From: Agromyces lapidis
GTDB lineage: Bacteria; Actinomycetota; Actinomycetes; Actinomycetales; Microbacteriaceae
Direction of reading: 5' to 3'
DNA: 64,000 nt
Assembly (NCBI RefSeq): GCF_009749405.1
Contig: NZ_WBIQ01000002.1
Coordinates: forward strand, 589,176 to 653,175
In this document: positions 1-8,274 of the stretch, piece after piece
Layout of the letters: each line of letters opens with the position of its first letter
Numbering within the stretch: the stretch's first letter is position 1
Translations under genes and position numbers: made by a program
Notes under the pieces: model-generated
What the model was told of the DNA's origin: nothing
Database searches by the model: none
Seen by the model: the letters and a program-made list of their open reading frames with translations, nothing else

Positions 1-2
1 CG

Positions 3-743
3 ACCAACTGGGACGAGCTGCTCGGTGCCGCGACCAAGGTCTCGGCGCTCGGCGGCGGCGTGGCCGGCTACGGCATGCCGCTCGGCTCCGAAGAGGCGCA
101 GGCCGAGGCGGCCGTGTGGCTCTGGGGCGGCGGCGGCAGCTTCGGCGACGCCGAGGCGATCACCGTCGACGACCCGTCGAACCTGCCGGGTGCCGAGCAG
201 ATCAAGAAGATGATCGACGCGGGCGCCACCCAGGCCGACCCGGGCTCGACCGACCGTTCGCCGCTCATGGACATCTTCATCCAGGGCAAGATCGGCATGC
301 AGGTCGGCCTCCCGCCGACCGTCGGCCAGATCGAGGAGAACAACCCCGACCTCGACTACCAGATCGTCCCGATCCCCACGAAGGACGGCAGCCCCTTCAC
401 GCTCGGCGTGATGGACCAGCTCATGGCCTTCAACAACGACGACGGTGCCAAGCAGGAGGCGATCACCAAGTTCTTCGACTACTACTACTCGGCCGACGTG
501 TACGTGCCGTGGGTGCAGACCGAGGGCTTCCTCCCCGTCACGAAGTCGGGCGCAGAGGCGCTGAAGGGCGAAGAGGCGCTCGCTCCGTTCCTCGAGGTGC
601 TGCCCGACGCGCAGTTCTACCCGTCGACGAACCCCAAGTGGCAGGCGACCGACGGCGCGTTCAAGTCGCTCTTCGGCCAGATCCAGTCGAAGCCGGCCCA
701 GGACGTGCTGACCGAGATCCAGGCGCAGGTCGACGCGAGCTGA
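3..743 (+). CDS. Sugar ABC transporter substrate-binding protein, C-terminal part
   Basis: The reading frame is open from the left edge of the window, so only the last 246 residues are visible and the signal peptide lies upstream. The residues resemble the C-terminal half of family-1 (MalE/UgpB-like) extracellular solute-binding proteins: alternating alpha/beta segments, a run of aromatic residues (FFDYYYSADVYVPW) of the kind that lines a sugar pocket, and a Q/D-rich final helix. Two MalF/MalG-type permeases follow on the same strand after 46 bp, so the three genes should form one importer operon that depends on an ATPase encoded elsewhere. The sugar cannot be deduced. A chito-oligosaccharide is possible because a GH20 hexosaminidase lies nearby, but this is inference. 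Confidence 0.9.
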   Translation, partial: TNWDELLGAATKVSALGGGVAGYGMPLGSEEAQAEAAVWLWGGGGSFGDAEAITVDDPSNLPGAEQIKKMIDAGATQADPGSTDRSPLMDIFIQGKIGMQVGLPPTVGQIEENNPDLDYQIVPIPTKDGSPFTLGVMDQLMAFNNDDGAKQEAITKFFDYYYSADVYVPWVQTEGFLPVTKSGAEALKGEEALAPFLEVLPDAQFYPSTNPKWQATDGAFKSLFGQIQSKPAQDVLTEIQAQVDAS

Positions 744-789
744 CGCTCGTCTCGATCGCCACACGGAAGGGTTCGGTGACTCCTGCACC

Positions 790-1843
790 ATGAGCTCCAC
801 AACCGATGCACCATCGAACCCGGCGGGGGGGGGCCCCCGGCCCCCCCCCCCCCCGGGGGGGGGCGGGGGGGGGGCCCCCCCCCCCCCCCCCCGGGGGGGG
901 GCCCCCCGGCCCCCCCCCCCGGGGGGGTGCCGCGGGGGGGGGGGGCCCCCCCCGCGCCCGGCCCGGCGGGCGCGACCTCGTGCGCGCCCTGCCCTGGATC
1001 GCCCCCGCGCTCATCCTCATCTTCGGCGTCGTGCTGTTCCCGGCCGGCGTCATGTTCTACAACTCGACCCGCAAGATCTCGCTCTCGGGCCTCGACCAGG
1101 GTTCGGTCGGCTTCGACAACTACGTCGAGGTCTTCACGTTCCCGTATTTCTGGCCCATCTTCATCCGCACGATCGTGTGGGTCGTCGTCGTCGTGGCGTT
1201 CACGGTGGTGATCTCGCTCGGCCTCGCCCAGATCCTCAACAAGGCCTTCCCCGGCCGCCGGATCGTGCGCCTCGCCGTGATCATCCCGTGGGCAGCCTCT
1301 GTCGTGATGACGACGATGGTCGTCTACTACGGGCTCGAGCCGTACTTCGGCATCATCAACAAGTTCCTCGTCGACGTCGGTCTCGTCGCCACGCCCGAGG
1401 GCTACGGCTGGACCAAGAACCCGACGACCGCCTTCGCATGGTCGATCGTGGTCGCGATCTTCGTCTCCCTGCCGTTCACGACGTACACCATCCTCGCGGG
1501 CCTGGCCACGGTGCCGAACGACACCCTCGAGGCCGCGCGCATGGACGGCGCGGGCCCCGCGCGCACCTACTTCACGGTCGTGCTGCCGCAGCTGCGCGGC
1601 GCGCTCAGCGTCGCCGTGCTCATCAACATCATCAACGTCTTCAACTCGCTGCCGATCCTGCGAGTGATGACGGGGTCGATACCCGGCTACGACGCCGACA
1701 CGATCATGACGATGATCTTCAAGTACATCCAGAACCAGCACAAGGTCGACGTCGCGAGCGCGCTCTCGGTGGTCGCCTTCCTTATCGTCATCGTGATCGT
1801 CGCGGTGTACGTGAAGGTCGTCAAGCCGACGCGGGAGATCTGA
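790..1843 (+). CDS. Sugar ABC transporter permease (MalF type), frame broken in a G/C tract
   Basis: This is an inner-membrane permease of the binding-protein-dependent sugar importer family. From about position 968 the protein is normal: hydrophobic helices (RALPWIAPALILIFGVVLF onward) and the cytoplasmic EAA loop (EAARMDGAGP) that contacts the ATPase. The natural start is probably ATG 790 (MSSTTDAPSNPA), 46 bp after the binding-protein gene. That frame differs from the permease frame, and the switch falls inside a stretch of almost pure G and C at 821-974. In the permease frame the nearest ATG is 806, but it gives a meaningless Gly/Pro-rich N-terminus. I read this as one gene whose first roughly 60 residues are corrupted. 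It overlaps the next gene by one base. Confidence 0.85.
821..974. repeat. Homopolymer G/C tract inside the permease gene
   Basis: 153 of 154 bases are G or C, arranged as runs of up to about 18 identical bases with a single T at 928. Neighbouring coding sequence, although G+C rich, never looks like this. The tract separates a plausible start codon from the permease frame. A sequencing or assembly artefact is the simplest explanation. Confidence 0.9.
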
Positions 1844-2772
1844 TGACCGTCACCGAAACCCGTGCCATGCTCGCCCAGGGCGGCGACCGCGGAGCATCCG
1901 GACACGCCACCGCGCCGCGGAAGCGCCGCTACACCGAAGACCAGGTTTCCCTCGGCAGGGTGGTGCTGCGCACGCTCGCGGGCCTCGTCGTGCTCGTCGT
2001 GTTCATCCTGCCGTACCTCATCATGTTCTTCGGCTCGGTGAAGACGAAGGCGCAGATCCGCTCGGTCGATCCCACCTACTTCCCCACGGAGTGGCACTGG
2101 GAGAACTACCTCAACATGTGGTCGACGCCCGAGACGCCGCTGCCGCAGAACATGGTCTCGACCATCGTGATCTCGGTGTTCGCGACGCTGCTCGTGCTCG
2201 CGGTCGCGCTGCCCGCGGCGTACTACACGGCGCGGTTCCGCTTCCCGTTCCGCATGGTGTTCCTGTTCCTCGTGATCGTCACGCAGATGCTGCAGCCCGC
2301 GGTACTCACCTCGGGCCTGTTCCGGCAGTTCGCCGCACTCGGCATGATCGACACCTGGTCGGCGATGATCTTCATCAATGCGGCGTTCAACCTGTCGTTC
2401 GCCGTGTGGATCATGCACTCCTTCTTCGCGGGCATCCCGAAGGAGGTCGACGAGGCGGCGCAGATCGACGGTGCGGGGCGGCTCACGGTGCTCTTCCGGA
2501 TCAACCTGCCGCTCGTGTGGCCGGGCATCGTGACGGCGATCGTGTTCACCTTCGTCGCCTGCTGGAACGAGTTCGCGGCCTCCCTCGTCATCCTCTCGAC
2601 GGCGGGCAACCAGCCGATGTCGGTCGCCCTGACGAAGTTCGTCGGGCAGTACGAGACGAGCTGGCACTACGTCTTCGGCGTCTCGATCGTCGCGATCATC
2701 CCCGTGGTCGTGCTGTTCATGCTCATCGAGAAGCGCCTCGTCGGCGGGCTCACGGCGGGCAGCGTCAAGTAG
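1843..2772 (+). CDS. Sugar ABC transporter permease (MalG type)
   Basis: Second membrane subunit of the importer, 309 residues. The start ATG shares its A with the TGA stop of the first permease, which indicates translational coupling. About 40 polar residues precede the first hydrophobic helix (VVLRTLAGLVVLVVFILPYL). The family EAA loop is present as EAAQIDGAGRLTVLF, followed by the conserved P. The C-terminus ends shortly after the last helix with KRLVGGLTAGSVK, a typical MalG-family ending. No ATP-binding subunit follows. Such importers in actinobacteria often share an MsiK-type ATPase encoded elsewhere, which is established for that family but not shown here. Confidence 0.95.
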   Translation: MTVTETRAMLAQGGDRGASGHATAPRKRRYTEDQVSLGRVVLRTLAGLVVLVVFILPYLIMFFGSVKTKAQIRSVDPTYFPTEWHWENYLNMWSTPETPLPQNMVSTIVISVFATLLVLAVALPAAYYTARFRFPFRMVFLFLVIVTQMLQPAVLTSGLFRQFAALGMIDTWSAMIFINAAFNLSFAVWIMHSFFAGIPKEVDEAAQIDGAGRLTVLFRINLPLVWPGIVTAIVFTFVACWNEFAASLVILSTAGNQPMSVALTKFVGQYETSWHYVFGVSIVAIIPVVVLFMLIEKRLVGGLTAGSVK

Positions 2773-2792
2773 CTCGCCGCGGTCGAGACGAG

Positions 2793-2824
2793 CGGATGCC
2801 ACGGGGCCGGCCCCGTGGCATCCG
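2793..2824 (+). terminator. Hairpin after the ABC importer operon
   Basis: A perfect 14-bp stem (arms 2793-2806 and 2811-2824) closes a CCGG loop that is itself self-complementary. It starts 20 nt after the permease stop and is followed by a T/G-rich stretch without a long T run. It may terminate transcription from both sides. Confidence 0.65.
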
Positions 2825-2835
2825 TCGTCGTGCTC

Positions 2836-2914
2836 ACCGTTTCAGGACGACGGGCGCTGCACAGGATGCTTGCTTCGAATTCCTCCTGAATCGGCGTCGA
2901 ATGCCTGAAACAGT
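2836..2914. repeat. Cluster of CCTGA/TCAGG motifs, left of the DUF559 gene
   Basis: It contains ACCGTTTCAGGA (2836-2847), TCCTGAA (2884-2890) and CCTGAAACAGT (2904-2914). The last motif recurs exactly at 3910-3920 on the other side of the DUF559 gene. Function unknown. Confidence 0.5.
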
Positions 2915-2920
2915 CGCGGG

Positions 2921-3748
2921 TCATCGCACGGCGGCGACGGCGACGGCCGTTCGCACTTCGCGTTCGATGGTCTCCCAGTCGTAGAGCACCGTCTCGTAGT
3001 CGTAGCGGAACACGACGAACCCCATCAGCACGAGCCGTCGATCCTGGGCGATGTCGCGCTGCCGTTGCCCCTTCGACCGGTGGAACTCGTACCCGTCGAC
3101 CTGGACCACGACGCAACCCTCGACGAGGAGGTCGACCGGGTGCCCGTCGAGCCGAACCTGCTGCTCGACGGCGAGCCCCGATCGGCACAGCCGGGCGTAA
3201 GGGATCGACTCGATGCCCGAGTCGGAGAGCTGTGATGCGCCCCGCCGTATCCGTTGGGCCGCCGAGCTGCGCATCGGGAGCTGCCGGAGCAGGCCGACGC
3301 TCACTGCCCCGGTGCGCAGCGCCGACTCCCAGGTGGCGAGCGCGCTGTCGAGGGGCTGACAGTCGGCGATGTCGATCAGCGCATTGACCACGGGGTCGAC
3401 GAGTTCGAATCGGTGTGGCCGGATGGGGCCGTGCCCCCAGTGCACGACATCGTCGCGCGGATCGAAGCGCGACGCGTTCCGTGGCACGCACAGGTGGCGC
3501 CGGCCGTCGTCGAGCGTCCACAGCCCGTGGTGGCGTGCCGCGCTCAGACAGCCGAGTCGGCCGCTCACCTGGGCGGCTCGGCGAAGGTCGAACGGCGCGC
3601 CGGGGAGCGCGAGCCAGCTCCGGCGGATTCTGCCCACCTCCTTGCGGGCGATCGCGCCGCGGACGGCGTACCGCGTGAATCCCGCCGCGACCGCCTCCTC
3701 GACGTGCCTGATCCGGCCGTTGGCTTCGAGCCAGTCGTGAAGTCGCAT
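2921..3748 (-). CDS. AbiEi-antitoxin-like / DUF559 domain protein
   Basis: A 275-residue protein. The N-terminal third looks like the winged-helix segment seen in AbiEi-type antitoxin-domain proteins (MRLHDWLEANGRIRHVEEAVAAGFTRYAVRGAI, a thin HTH followed by W/P-rich strands). The last roughly 100 residues match the DUF559, Vsr-like nuclease fold (VVVQVDGYEFH, then QRDIAQDRRLVLMGF). ATG 3748 was chosen because it begins the recognisable N-terminal helix; the frame is open further upstream. Such single genes are common and patchily distributed in actinobacteria, and their role is unproven. The gene is bracketed by matching CCTGAAACAGT motifs. It could be a stand-alone gene rather than half of a toxin-antitoxin pair, since no partner adjoins it. 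Confidence 0.75.
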   Translation of the reverse strand: MRLHDWLEANGRIRHVEEAVAAGFTRYAVRGAIARKEVGRIRRSWLALPGAPFDLRRAAQVSGRLGCLSAARHHGLWTLDDGRRHLCVPRNASRFDPRDDVVHWGHGPIRPHRFELVDPVVNALIDIADCQPLDSALATWESALRTGAVSVGLLRQLPMRSSAAQRIRRGASQLSDSGIESIPYARLCRSGLAVEQQVRLDGHPVDLLVEGCVVVQVDGYEFHRSKGQRQRDIAQDRRLVLMGFVVFRYDYETVLYDWETIEREVRTAVAVAAVR

Positions 3749-3840
3749 GTGCGGAATCCTCGCTGAGGACGATCGATCGCGGGCGTGCGATGGGCAGAAT
3801 CCGGATGGCTCGCTGCGACGCGGCACGGTGGAGGAGCCGT

Positions 3841-3920
3841 TCCTGATTCAGGCGATCGGACGCCCTTCAGGATGAAATGCGGGAAACCGTCCTGAGTGGC
3901 TTCCGACTTCCTGAAACAGT
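3841..3920. repeat. Cluster of CCTGA/TCAGG motifs, right of the DUF559 gene
   Basis: It holds TCCTGATTCAGG (3841-3852), CTTCAGGA around 3865, GAAACCGTCCTGAG around 3883, and CCTGAAACAGT (3910-3920). It lies between the 3' end of the hexosaminidase gene and the DUF559 gene, mirroring the cluster at 2836-2914. Confidence 0.5.
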
Positions 3921-3922
3921 AT

Positions 3923-5617
3923 TCACTCGGCCCAGTCGACCCCGCCGACCTTGCGGTAGGCGATGCCGAGTTCGTCGAAGTGCGCCCCGAGCGCGCCGAG
4001 CCTGGCCAGGAAGCCGGCCTCGTCGCGCGCGTCGGCGGGTGACCAGGCGACCTCGGCGGTCGCGGCGATGCGCGGGAAGACCATGAACTCGAAGTCGGGC
4101 ACCGTCTCGATCGTCTCGCTCCAGAGCGACGACGTCACCCCGAGGATCTGCTCGTCGGCGAGCTCGAGACCGCCGATCGTCGTCTCGGGGGTCCACGCGT
4201 ACGCCTGCTCGAGCGTGATAGTGGCGGCCCACCTCGTGCCGAGCTCGGTGCCGAGCGGGCCGGCCGGGCGGTCGGGGTACATCATGTCGAGGTAGGTCAC
4301 GTCGGCGGGCGCGAGGATGAGCCGCCCGCCCTGCTCGAGGAAGGACCGCGCCTGCCCGGCTGACTCGGGGTACGGCCGCACGGGCTCGTCGCGGCGGTTC
4401 GCCGGCATCTCGTGCGAGGCGGTCAGGTCCCAGTAGTGCCCGATGGTGCCGGGCGGCATCTCGTTCGAGGCGCCCATCTCGTGGTAGGCGATGACCGTCT
4501 TGCCGGTCGCGGCGCCGGCCTTCGTGATGCGACCGACGAGGTCGAGGAAGTCGTCGTGCGGGGTCGCGAGCGGCTCGTCGCCGCCGACGTGGATCCACGG
4601 GCCCGGCGTGAGTTCGGCGACCTCGCCGAGCACGTCGGCGAGGAACCGGTCGGTCGCCTCCGCCCGCTCGGGGGCGGCGCAGAGCGACGAGAAGCCGACC
4701 TCGATACCGGTGTACGGCTCGCGCGCGACCCCGTCGCAGTTCAGCTCGGCGTAGGCGCTGAGGGCGGCGTTCGTGTGGCCGGGCAGGTCGATCTCGGGCA
4801 CGACGGTCACGAACCGCTCGGCGGCGTAGTCGACGATGCGCCGGTAGTCGGCCTTGGTGTAGAAGCCGCCGCCGTCGCCGCCGACCGAGGTCGACGCGCC
4901 GATGCCGGTGAGCTCGGGCCAGGAGTCGATCTGCAGCCGCCAGCCCTGGTCGTCGGTGAGGTGCAGGTGCAGCACGTTGAGCTTCAGCAGGGCGATGCGG
5001 TCGATGTGGTCGAGCAGGTCGCCCGGCTGCATGAAGTTTCGGGCGACGTCGACGAGCGAGGCGCGGTACTCGAAGCGCGGTGCGTCGGCGATCGATACGG
5101 CCGGCACCGTCCAGCCGCCGGCCGGGGTCGAGGCGGCCGTGCGCTCGATCTCGGGGGGCAGCAGCTGCCGCAGGGTCTGCGTGCCGCGGAAGAGCCCGGC
5201 GGCCGCAGGCGCGGTGATGCGCACGCCGTCGCGCCCGCTCTCGAAGGCATAGCCCTCCTCGCCTCCCGTCACCGACTCGTCGAGGGCGAGCACGATGTCG
5301 TCGCCGTCGGCCTCCGACGAAGCGGATGCCTCGCCGCCGACCCGTTCGACCGGCAGCTCCCAGCCCGTGGCCGCGCGGGCGCCCTCGGCGAACGGGCGGA
5401 CGGCACGTGCGGCCTCGTCGCCGTCGACGACGAAGCGGGTGCGCTCGGTGAGCGCGAACTCGCCGGCGTCGGTGGGCTCGAAGCTCACCGGGGCGGGCAC
5501 GATGCCGGGCACGGGGTCTCCGTTCTCCCTCGAGGGGGTGCAGGCGGTCAGCGCGCCGAGCGCGACGGCGAGCGACAGGGCGATCAGGGCGGTGGAGCTG
5601 GAGTGGCGTCGTTGCAT
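3923..5617 (-). CDS. Lipoprotein beta-N-acetylhexosaminidase, GH20
   Basis: This enzyme removes terminal N-acetylglucosamine (or GalNAc) from oligosaccharides by substrate-assisted catalysis. It has 564 residues. Residues 1-26 form a lipoprotein signal peptide with a lipobox ending ALTAC (Cys26), so the enzyme should sit on the outer face of the membrane. Residues about 35-180 resemble the GH20b N-terminal domain. The catalytic TIM barrel begins near [15 protein letters not shown] (181-195) and carries HVGGDE with the catalytic Asp347-Glu348 pair. GAGGA sits just before the ATG. With the two chitinases downstream it would convert chito-oligomers to GlcNAc at the cell surface. Confidence 0.95.
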   Translation of the reverse strand: MQRRHSSSTALIALSLAVALGALTACTPSRENGDPVPGIVPAPVSFEPTDAGEFALTERTRFVVDGDEAARAVRPFAEGARAATGWELPVERVGGEASASSEADGDDIVLALDESVTGGEEGYAFESGRDGVRITAPAAAGLFRGTQTLRQLLPPEIERTAASTPAGGWTVPAVSIADAPRFEYRASLVDVARNFMQPGDLLDHIDRIALLKLNVLHLHLTDDQGWRLQIDSWPELTGIGASTSVGGDGGGFYTKADYRRIVDYAAERFVTVVPEIDLPGHTNAALSAYAELNCDGVAREPYTGIEVGFSSLCAAPERAEATDRFLADVLGEVAELTPGPWIHVGGDEPLATPHDDFLDLVGRITKAGAATGKTVIAYHEMGASNEMPPGTIGHYWDLTASHEMPANRRDEPVRPYPESAGQARSFLEQGGRLILAPADVTYLDMMYPDRPAGPLGTELGTRWAATITLEQAYAWTPETTIGGLELADEQILGVTSSLWSETIETVPDFEFMVFPRIAATAEVAWSPADARDEAGFLARLGALGAHFDELGIAYRKVGGVDWAE

Positions 5618-5768
5618 ACGTCCTCGCGAAAAGAAGGATTCTTGACGAAATGGCTCTGCCGGTCATCCTGCCACGTTCGGCATGCTGCGCGACAGCCCCA
5701 GCGAGGAGGCGGGATCCGTCCCGAGTCGTCGCGCGTCGCGCGCGGCGGCGGCTCGAGGCATCCATTGC

Positions 5769-5774
5769 TATGCT
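5769..5774 (+). promoter_or_regulatory. -10 element of glyA
   Basis: TATGCT preceded by TTGC (extended -10). A start about 7 nt downstream would fall at the 5' end of the riboswitch aptamer. No convincing -35 was found. Confidence 0.5.
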
Positions 5775-5780
5775 TGCGAG

Positions 5781-5855
5781 CGTCGCGACTGGCGTTGAGA
5801 TGGATTCCCATCGGGGAGCGACTGCTACGGACCGACCGCACGCCTGGGCCGGTAC
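5781..5855 (+). ncRNA. ZTP (pfl) riboswitch aptamer
   Basis: The conserved blocks of the ZTP/ZMP-sensing pfl motif appear in order: GTCGCGACTGGCG (5782-5794), a variable hairpin GATGG/CCCATC, GGGGAGCGAC (5813-5822), a linker, and GCCTGGGC (5842-5849) in the second subdomain. GTCGC and GCGAC can form P1. The aptamer precedes glyA, a one-carbon gene, which is a known location for this class. ZTP signals that purine synthesis lacks formyl-tetrahydrofolate, and binding normally raises expression. Confidence 0.92.
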
Positions 5856-5904
5856 GACTGCTTCCGCGCGAGTCGCGGAGGCAGCAACCCCACATAGGTC
5901 CGTA
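5826..5904 (+). promoter_or_regulatory. Expression platform of the ZTP riboswitch
   Basis: Downstream of the aptamer is an 11-bp hairpin (arms 5858-5868 and 5874-5884, one G-U pair). TACGGACC inside the aptamer linker (5826-5833) is perfectly complementary to GGTCCGTA (5897-5904), which ends 6 nt before the AAGGAG ribosome-binding site. Pairing of these arms would be alternative to parts of the ligand-bound fold and could link ZTP binding to access of the ribosome-binding site or to elongation. Confidence 0.55.
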
Positions 5905-5922
5905 TGTCATAAGGAGCCAGTC

Positions 5923-7197
5923 TTGGCCGAATCCATCTTCAACGCGCCCCTCTCCGAGGTCGACCCCGAGATCGCCGAAGTTCTCGAACTCGAACTCGGG
6001 CGTCAGCGCGACTACCTCGAGATGATCGCGAGCGAGAACTTCGTTCCGGTCTCCGTGCTCCAGTCGCAGGGCTCGGTGCTCACCAACAAGTACGCCGAGG
6101 GCTACCCGGGGCGCCGCTACTACGGCGGCTGCGAGTTCGTCGACGTCGCCGAGTCGCTCGCGATCGAACGGGCGAAGTCGCTCTTCGGCGCCGAGTACGC
6201 CAACGTGCAGCCCCACTCGGGTGCCACCGCCAACGCGGCCGTGCTCTCGGCGATCGCCACCCCCGGCGACACCATCCTCGGTCTCGAGCTCGCCCACGGC
6301 GGCCACCTGACCCACGGCATGAAGCTCAACTTCTCGGGCAAGCTCTACAACGCCGTCTCGTACGGCGTCGACCCCGAGACCTTCCTCGTCGACATGAACG
6401 TCGTGCGCGACAAGGCCCTCGAGCACCGCCCGCAGGTCATCATCGCCGGCTGGTCGGCGTACCCCCGCCACCTCGACTTCGCCGCGTTCCGTGCGATCGC
6501 CGACGAGGTCGGTGCGAAGCTGTGGGTCGACATGGCGCACTTCGCCGGTCTCGTCGCCGCGGGCCTGCACCCCTCGCCCGTGCCCTACGCCGACGTCGTC
6601 TCGTCGACCGTGCACAAGACGATCGGCGGCCCGCGCTCGGGCTTCATCGTCTCGCGCGACATGGAGCTCGCGAAGAAGCTGAACTCGAACGTGTTCCCCG
6701 GCCAGCAGGGCGGCCCGCTCATGCACGTGATCGCCGCGAAGGCGACCGCGTTCAAGGTCGCCGCCTCGGCCGAGTTCAAGGACCGCCAGGAGCGCACCAT
6801 CCGCGGCGCGCAGATCCTCGCGGCCCGTCTCACCGCCGACGACTCGCGCGCCGCCGGCGTCGACGTGCTCACGGGCGGCACCGACGTGCACCTCGTGCTC
6901 GCCGACCTCCGCAACTCGAAGATCGACGGCCAGCAGGCCGAAGACCTCCTGCACGAGGCGCTCATCACCGTGAACCGCAACGCGGTGCCGTTCGACCCGC
7001 GCCCGCCGATGGTCACCTCGGGCCTGCGCATCGGCACGCCCGCGCTCGCCACCCGCGGCTTCGGCGACGCCGAGTTCACCGAGGTCGCCGACATCATCGC
7101 CCTCACGCTCCAGGGCGAGGCGGATGTCACGGCGCTCCGCGCCCGCGTCGAGGCGCTCACGGCGGCGTTCCCGCTCTACCCCGGCCTGCAGCAGTAG
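5923..7197 (+). CDS. glyA: Serine hydroxymethyltransferase
   Basis: A PLP enzyme that interconverts serine + THF with glycine + 5,10-methylene-THF in the cytoplasm. It has 424 residues, normal for bacterial GlyA. The start is TTG 5923, chosen because AAGGAG (5911-5916) lies 6 nt upstream and the protein then begins [16 protein letters not shown] like other actinobacterial GlyA proteins; the frame is open upstream, but that region is the riboswitch. Diagnostic residues are the PLP lysine in [13 protein letters not shown] (Lys232), [11 protein letters not shown] (94-104) and DMAHFAGL (203-210). It is controlled by the upstream ZTP riboswitch. folD follows after 118 bp on the same strand, completing the methylene- to formyl-THF branch. 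Confidence 0.98.
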   Translation: MAESIFNAPLSEVDPEIAEVLELELGRQRDYLEMIASENFVPVSVLQSQGSVLTNKYAEGYPGRRYYGGCEFVDVAESLAIERAKSLFGAEYANVQPHSGATANAAVLSAIATPGDTILGLELAHGGHLTHGMKLNFSGKLYNAVSYGVDPETFLVDMNVVRDKALEHRPQVIIAGWSAYPRHLDFAAFRAIADEVGAKLWVDMAHFAGLVAAGLHPSPVPYADVVSSTVHKTIGGPRSGFIVSRDMELAKKLNSNVFPGQQGGPLMHVIAAKATAFKVAASAEFKDRQERTIRGAQILAARLTADDSRAAGVDVLTGGTDVHLVLADLRNSKIDGQQAEDLLHEALITVNRNAVPFDPRPPMVTSGLRIGTPALATRGFGDAEFTEVADIIALTLQGEADVTALRARVEALTAAFPLYPGLQQ

Positions 7198-7315
7198 GCC
7201 CGTCGGGCGGGGCGGCCGAGCCGTCCCGCCCGCAACCGGTCGCCGCGCCCCACCGCCGGCGACCGCCCGCCACCATCCCGCCCCGTCGCATCCGATCGCC
7301 TCCGAGGGAGCACCC

Positions 7316-8200
7316 ATGACCGCCATCACGCTCGACGGAGTCGCCACGGCGTCCGCCGTGAAGCACGAACTCGCCGCCCGCATCGAGATGCTGAAGACGC
7401 GCGGTCTCACCCCGGGCCTCGGCACGCTGCTCGTCGGCGACGACCCGGCGTCCCGCTCGTACGTCGCAGGCAAGCACCGCGACTGCGCCGAGGTCGGCAT
7501 CGAGTCGATCCGCGTCGACCTGCCCGCCTCGGCGACGTCCGCCGATGTGCGCGCGGCGATCCGCGACCTCAACAGCGCCGCCGAGGTGACCGGGTACATC
7601 GTGCAGCTGCCGCTGCCGGCCGGGCACGATGAGAACGCGATGCTCGAGCTCATCGACCCCGACAAGGACGCCGATGGCCTGCACCCCACGAACCTCGGGC
7701 GGCTCGTGCTCGGCATCGAGGGCGAGCTCGCCTCGCCGCTGCCGTGCACCCCCGCCGGCATCGTCGAGATGCTCCAGCGCTACGACGTCCCGATCCGCGG
7801 TCAGCACGTCACCGTGATCGGGCGCGGCCTCACCGTCGGACGCCCGCTCGGCCTGCTGTTCACCCGCAAGGGGCTCGACGCGACCGTCACCCTGACGCAC
7901 TCGCGCACGCAAGACCTCGCGGCGGAGGTGCGCCGCGCCGACATCGTGGTCGCGGCCGTCGGCGTGCCCCACCTCGTGAAGCCCGAGTGGATCAAGCCCG
8001 GTGCCGCAGTGCTCGACGTCGGCATCACCCGCGTGCAGGATGAGGAGACCGGCAAGGGCCGGCTCACGGGCGACGTCGACCCCGGGGTCGCCGCGGTCGC
8101 CGGCCACCTCTCGCCGAACCCCGGCGGGGTGGGCCCGATGACCCGCGCGATGCTGCTCGCGAACGTCGTCAAGGCTGCGGAGCACCGCCTGGGCGCGTAA
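7316..8200 (+). CDS. folD: Bifunctional methylene-THF dehydrogenase / methenyl-THF cyclohydrolase
   Basis: FolD oxidises 5,10-methylene-THF with NADP and hydrolyses the product to 10-formyl-THF. The 294 residues match family size. ATG 7316 has GAGGGAG 6 nt upstream. Catalytic and binding features: Tyr49 and Lys53 in [12 protein letters not shown], the QLPLP motif near residue 100, the conserved [11 protein letters not shown] segment, and the NADP-binding loop [13 protein letters not shown] near 170. It lies directly after glyA with no obvious terminator, so it is probably co-transcribed and shares ZTP control. Confidence 0.97.
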   Translation: MTAITLDGVATASAVKHELAARIEMLKTRGLTPGLGTLLVGDDPASRSYVAGKHRDCAEVGIESIRVDLPASATSADVRAAIRDLNSAAEVTGYIVQLPLPAGHDENAMLELIDPDKDADGLHPTNLGRLVLGIEGELASPLPCTPAGIVEMLQRYDVPIRGQHVTVIGRGLTVGRPLGLLFTRKGLDATVTLTHSRTQDLAAEVRRADIVVAAVGVPHLVKPEWIKPGAAVLDVGITRVQDEETGKGRLTGDVDPGVAAVAGHLSPNPGGVGPMTRAMLLANVVKAAEHRLGA

Positions 8201-8230
8201 CCGCGCACCGCCCGTTCACCGGGTCGCAAC

Positions 8231-8268
8231 TGGCGCGCCACCGGCGCGCCATTCGGGCTCCGTAGCCT
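8231..8268 (+). promoter_or_regulatory. Leaderless promoter of the nonulosonate operon with overlapping palindrome
   Basis: TAGCCT (8263-8268) lies 6 nt before the ATG at 8275. The -35 region is occupied by a perfect inverted repeat with 9-bp arms, TGGCGCGCC (8231-8239) and GGCGCGCCA (8243-8251), separated by 3 nt. A repressor or activator site is likely. Confidence 0.55.
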
Positions 8269-8274
8269 GCCCGC

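Larger units (their letters stand above)
5618..5922. other. Divergent intergenic region between the GH20 gene and glyA
   Basis: 305 bp without a gene. The left part should hold the hexosaminidase promoter; I saw no clear hexamers. The right part holds an extended -10-like TTGCTATGCT ending at 5774, followed after 6 nt by the ZTP riboswitch, its expression platform and the glyA ribosome-binding site. Confidence 0.7.

Noticed and set aside
821..974. A genuine Gly/Pro-rich domain of the permease
   Set aside because: No such domain occurs in MalF-type permeases, the frame differs before and after, and base composition is abnormal.
790..2772. A single 660-codon frame covering the first and second permease genes
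   Set aside because: Its middle part is Arg/Pro-rich shadow sequence opposite the real permease frame; only the beginning (before the G/C tract) and the second permease are genuine.
2921..3826. A complete AbiEi/AbiEii toxin-antitoxin module
   Set aside because: No AbiEii nucleotidyltransferase gene adjoins; the C-terminus is a nuclease-like DUF559 domain instead.
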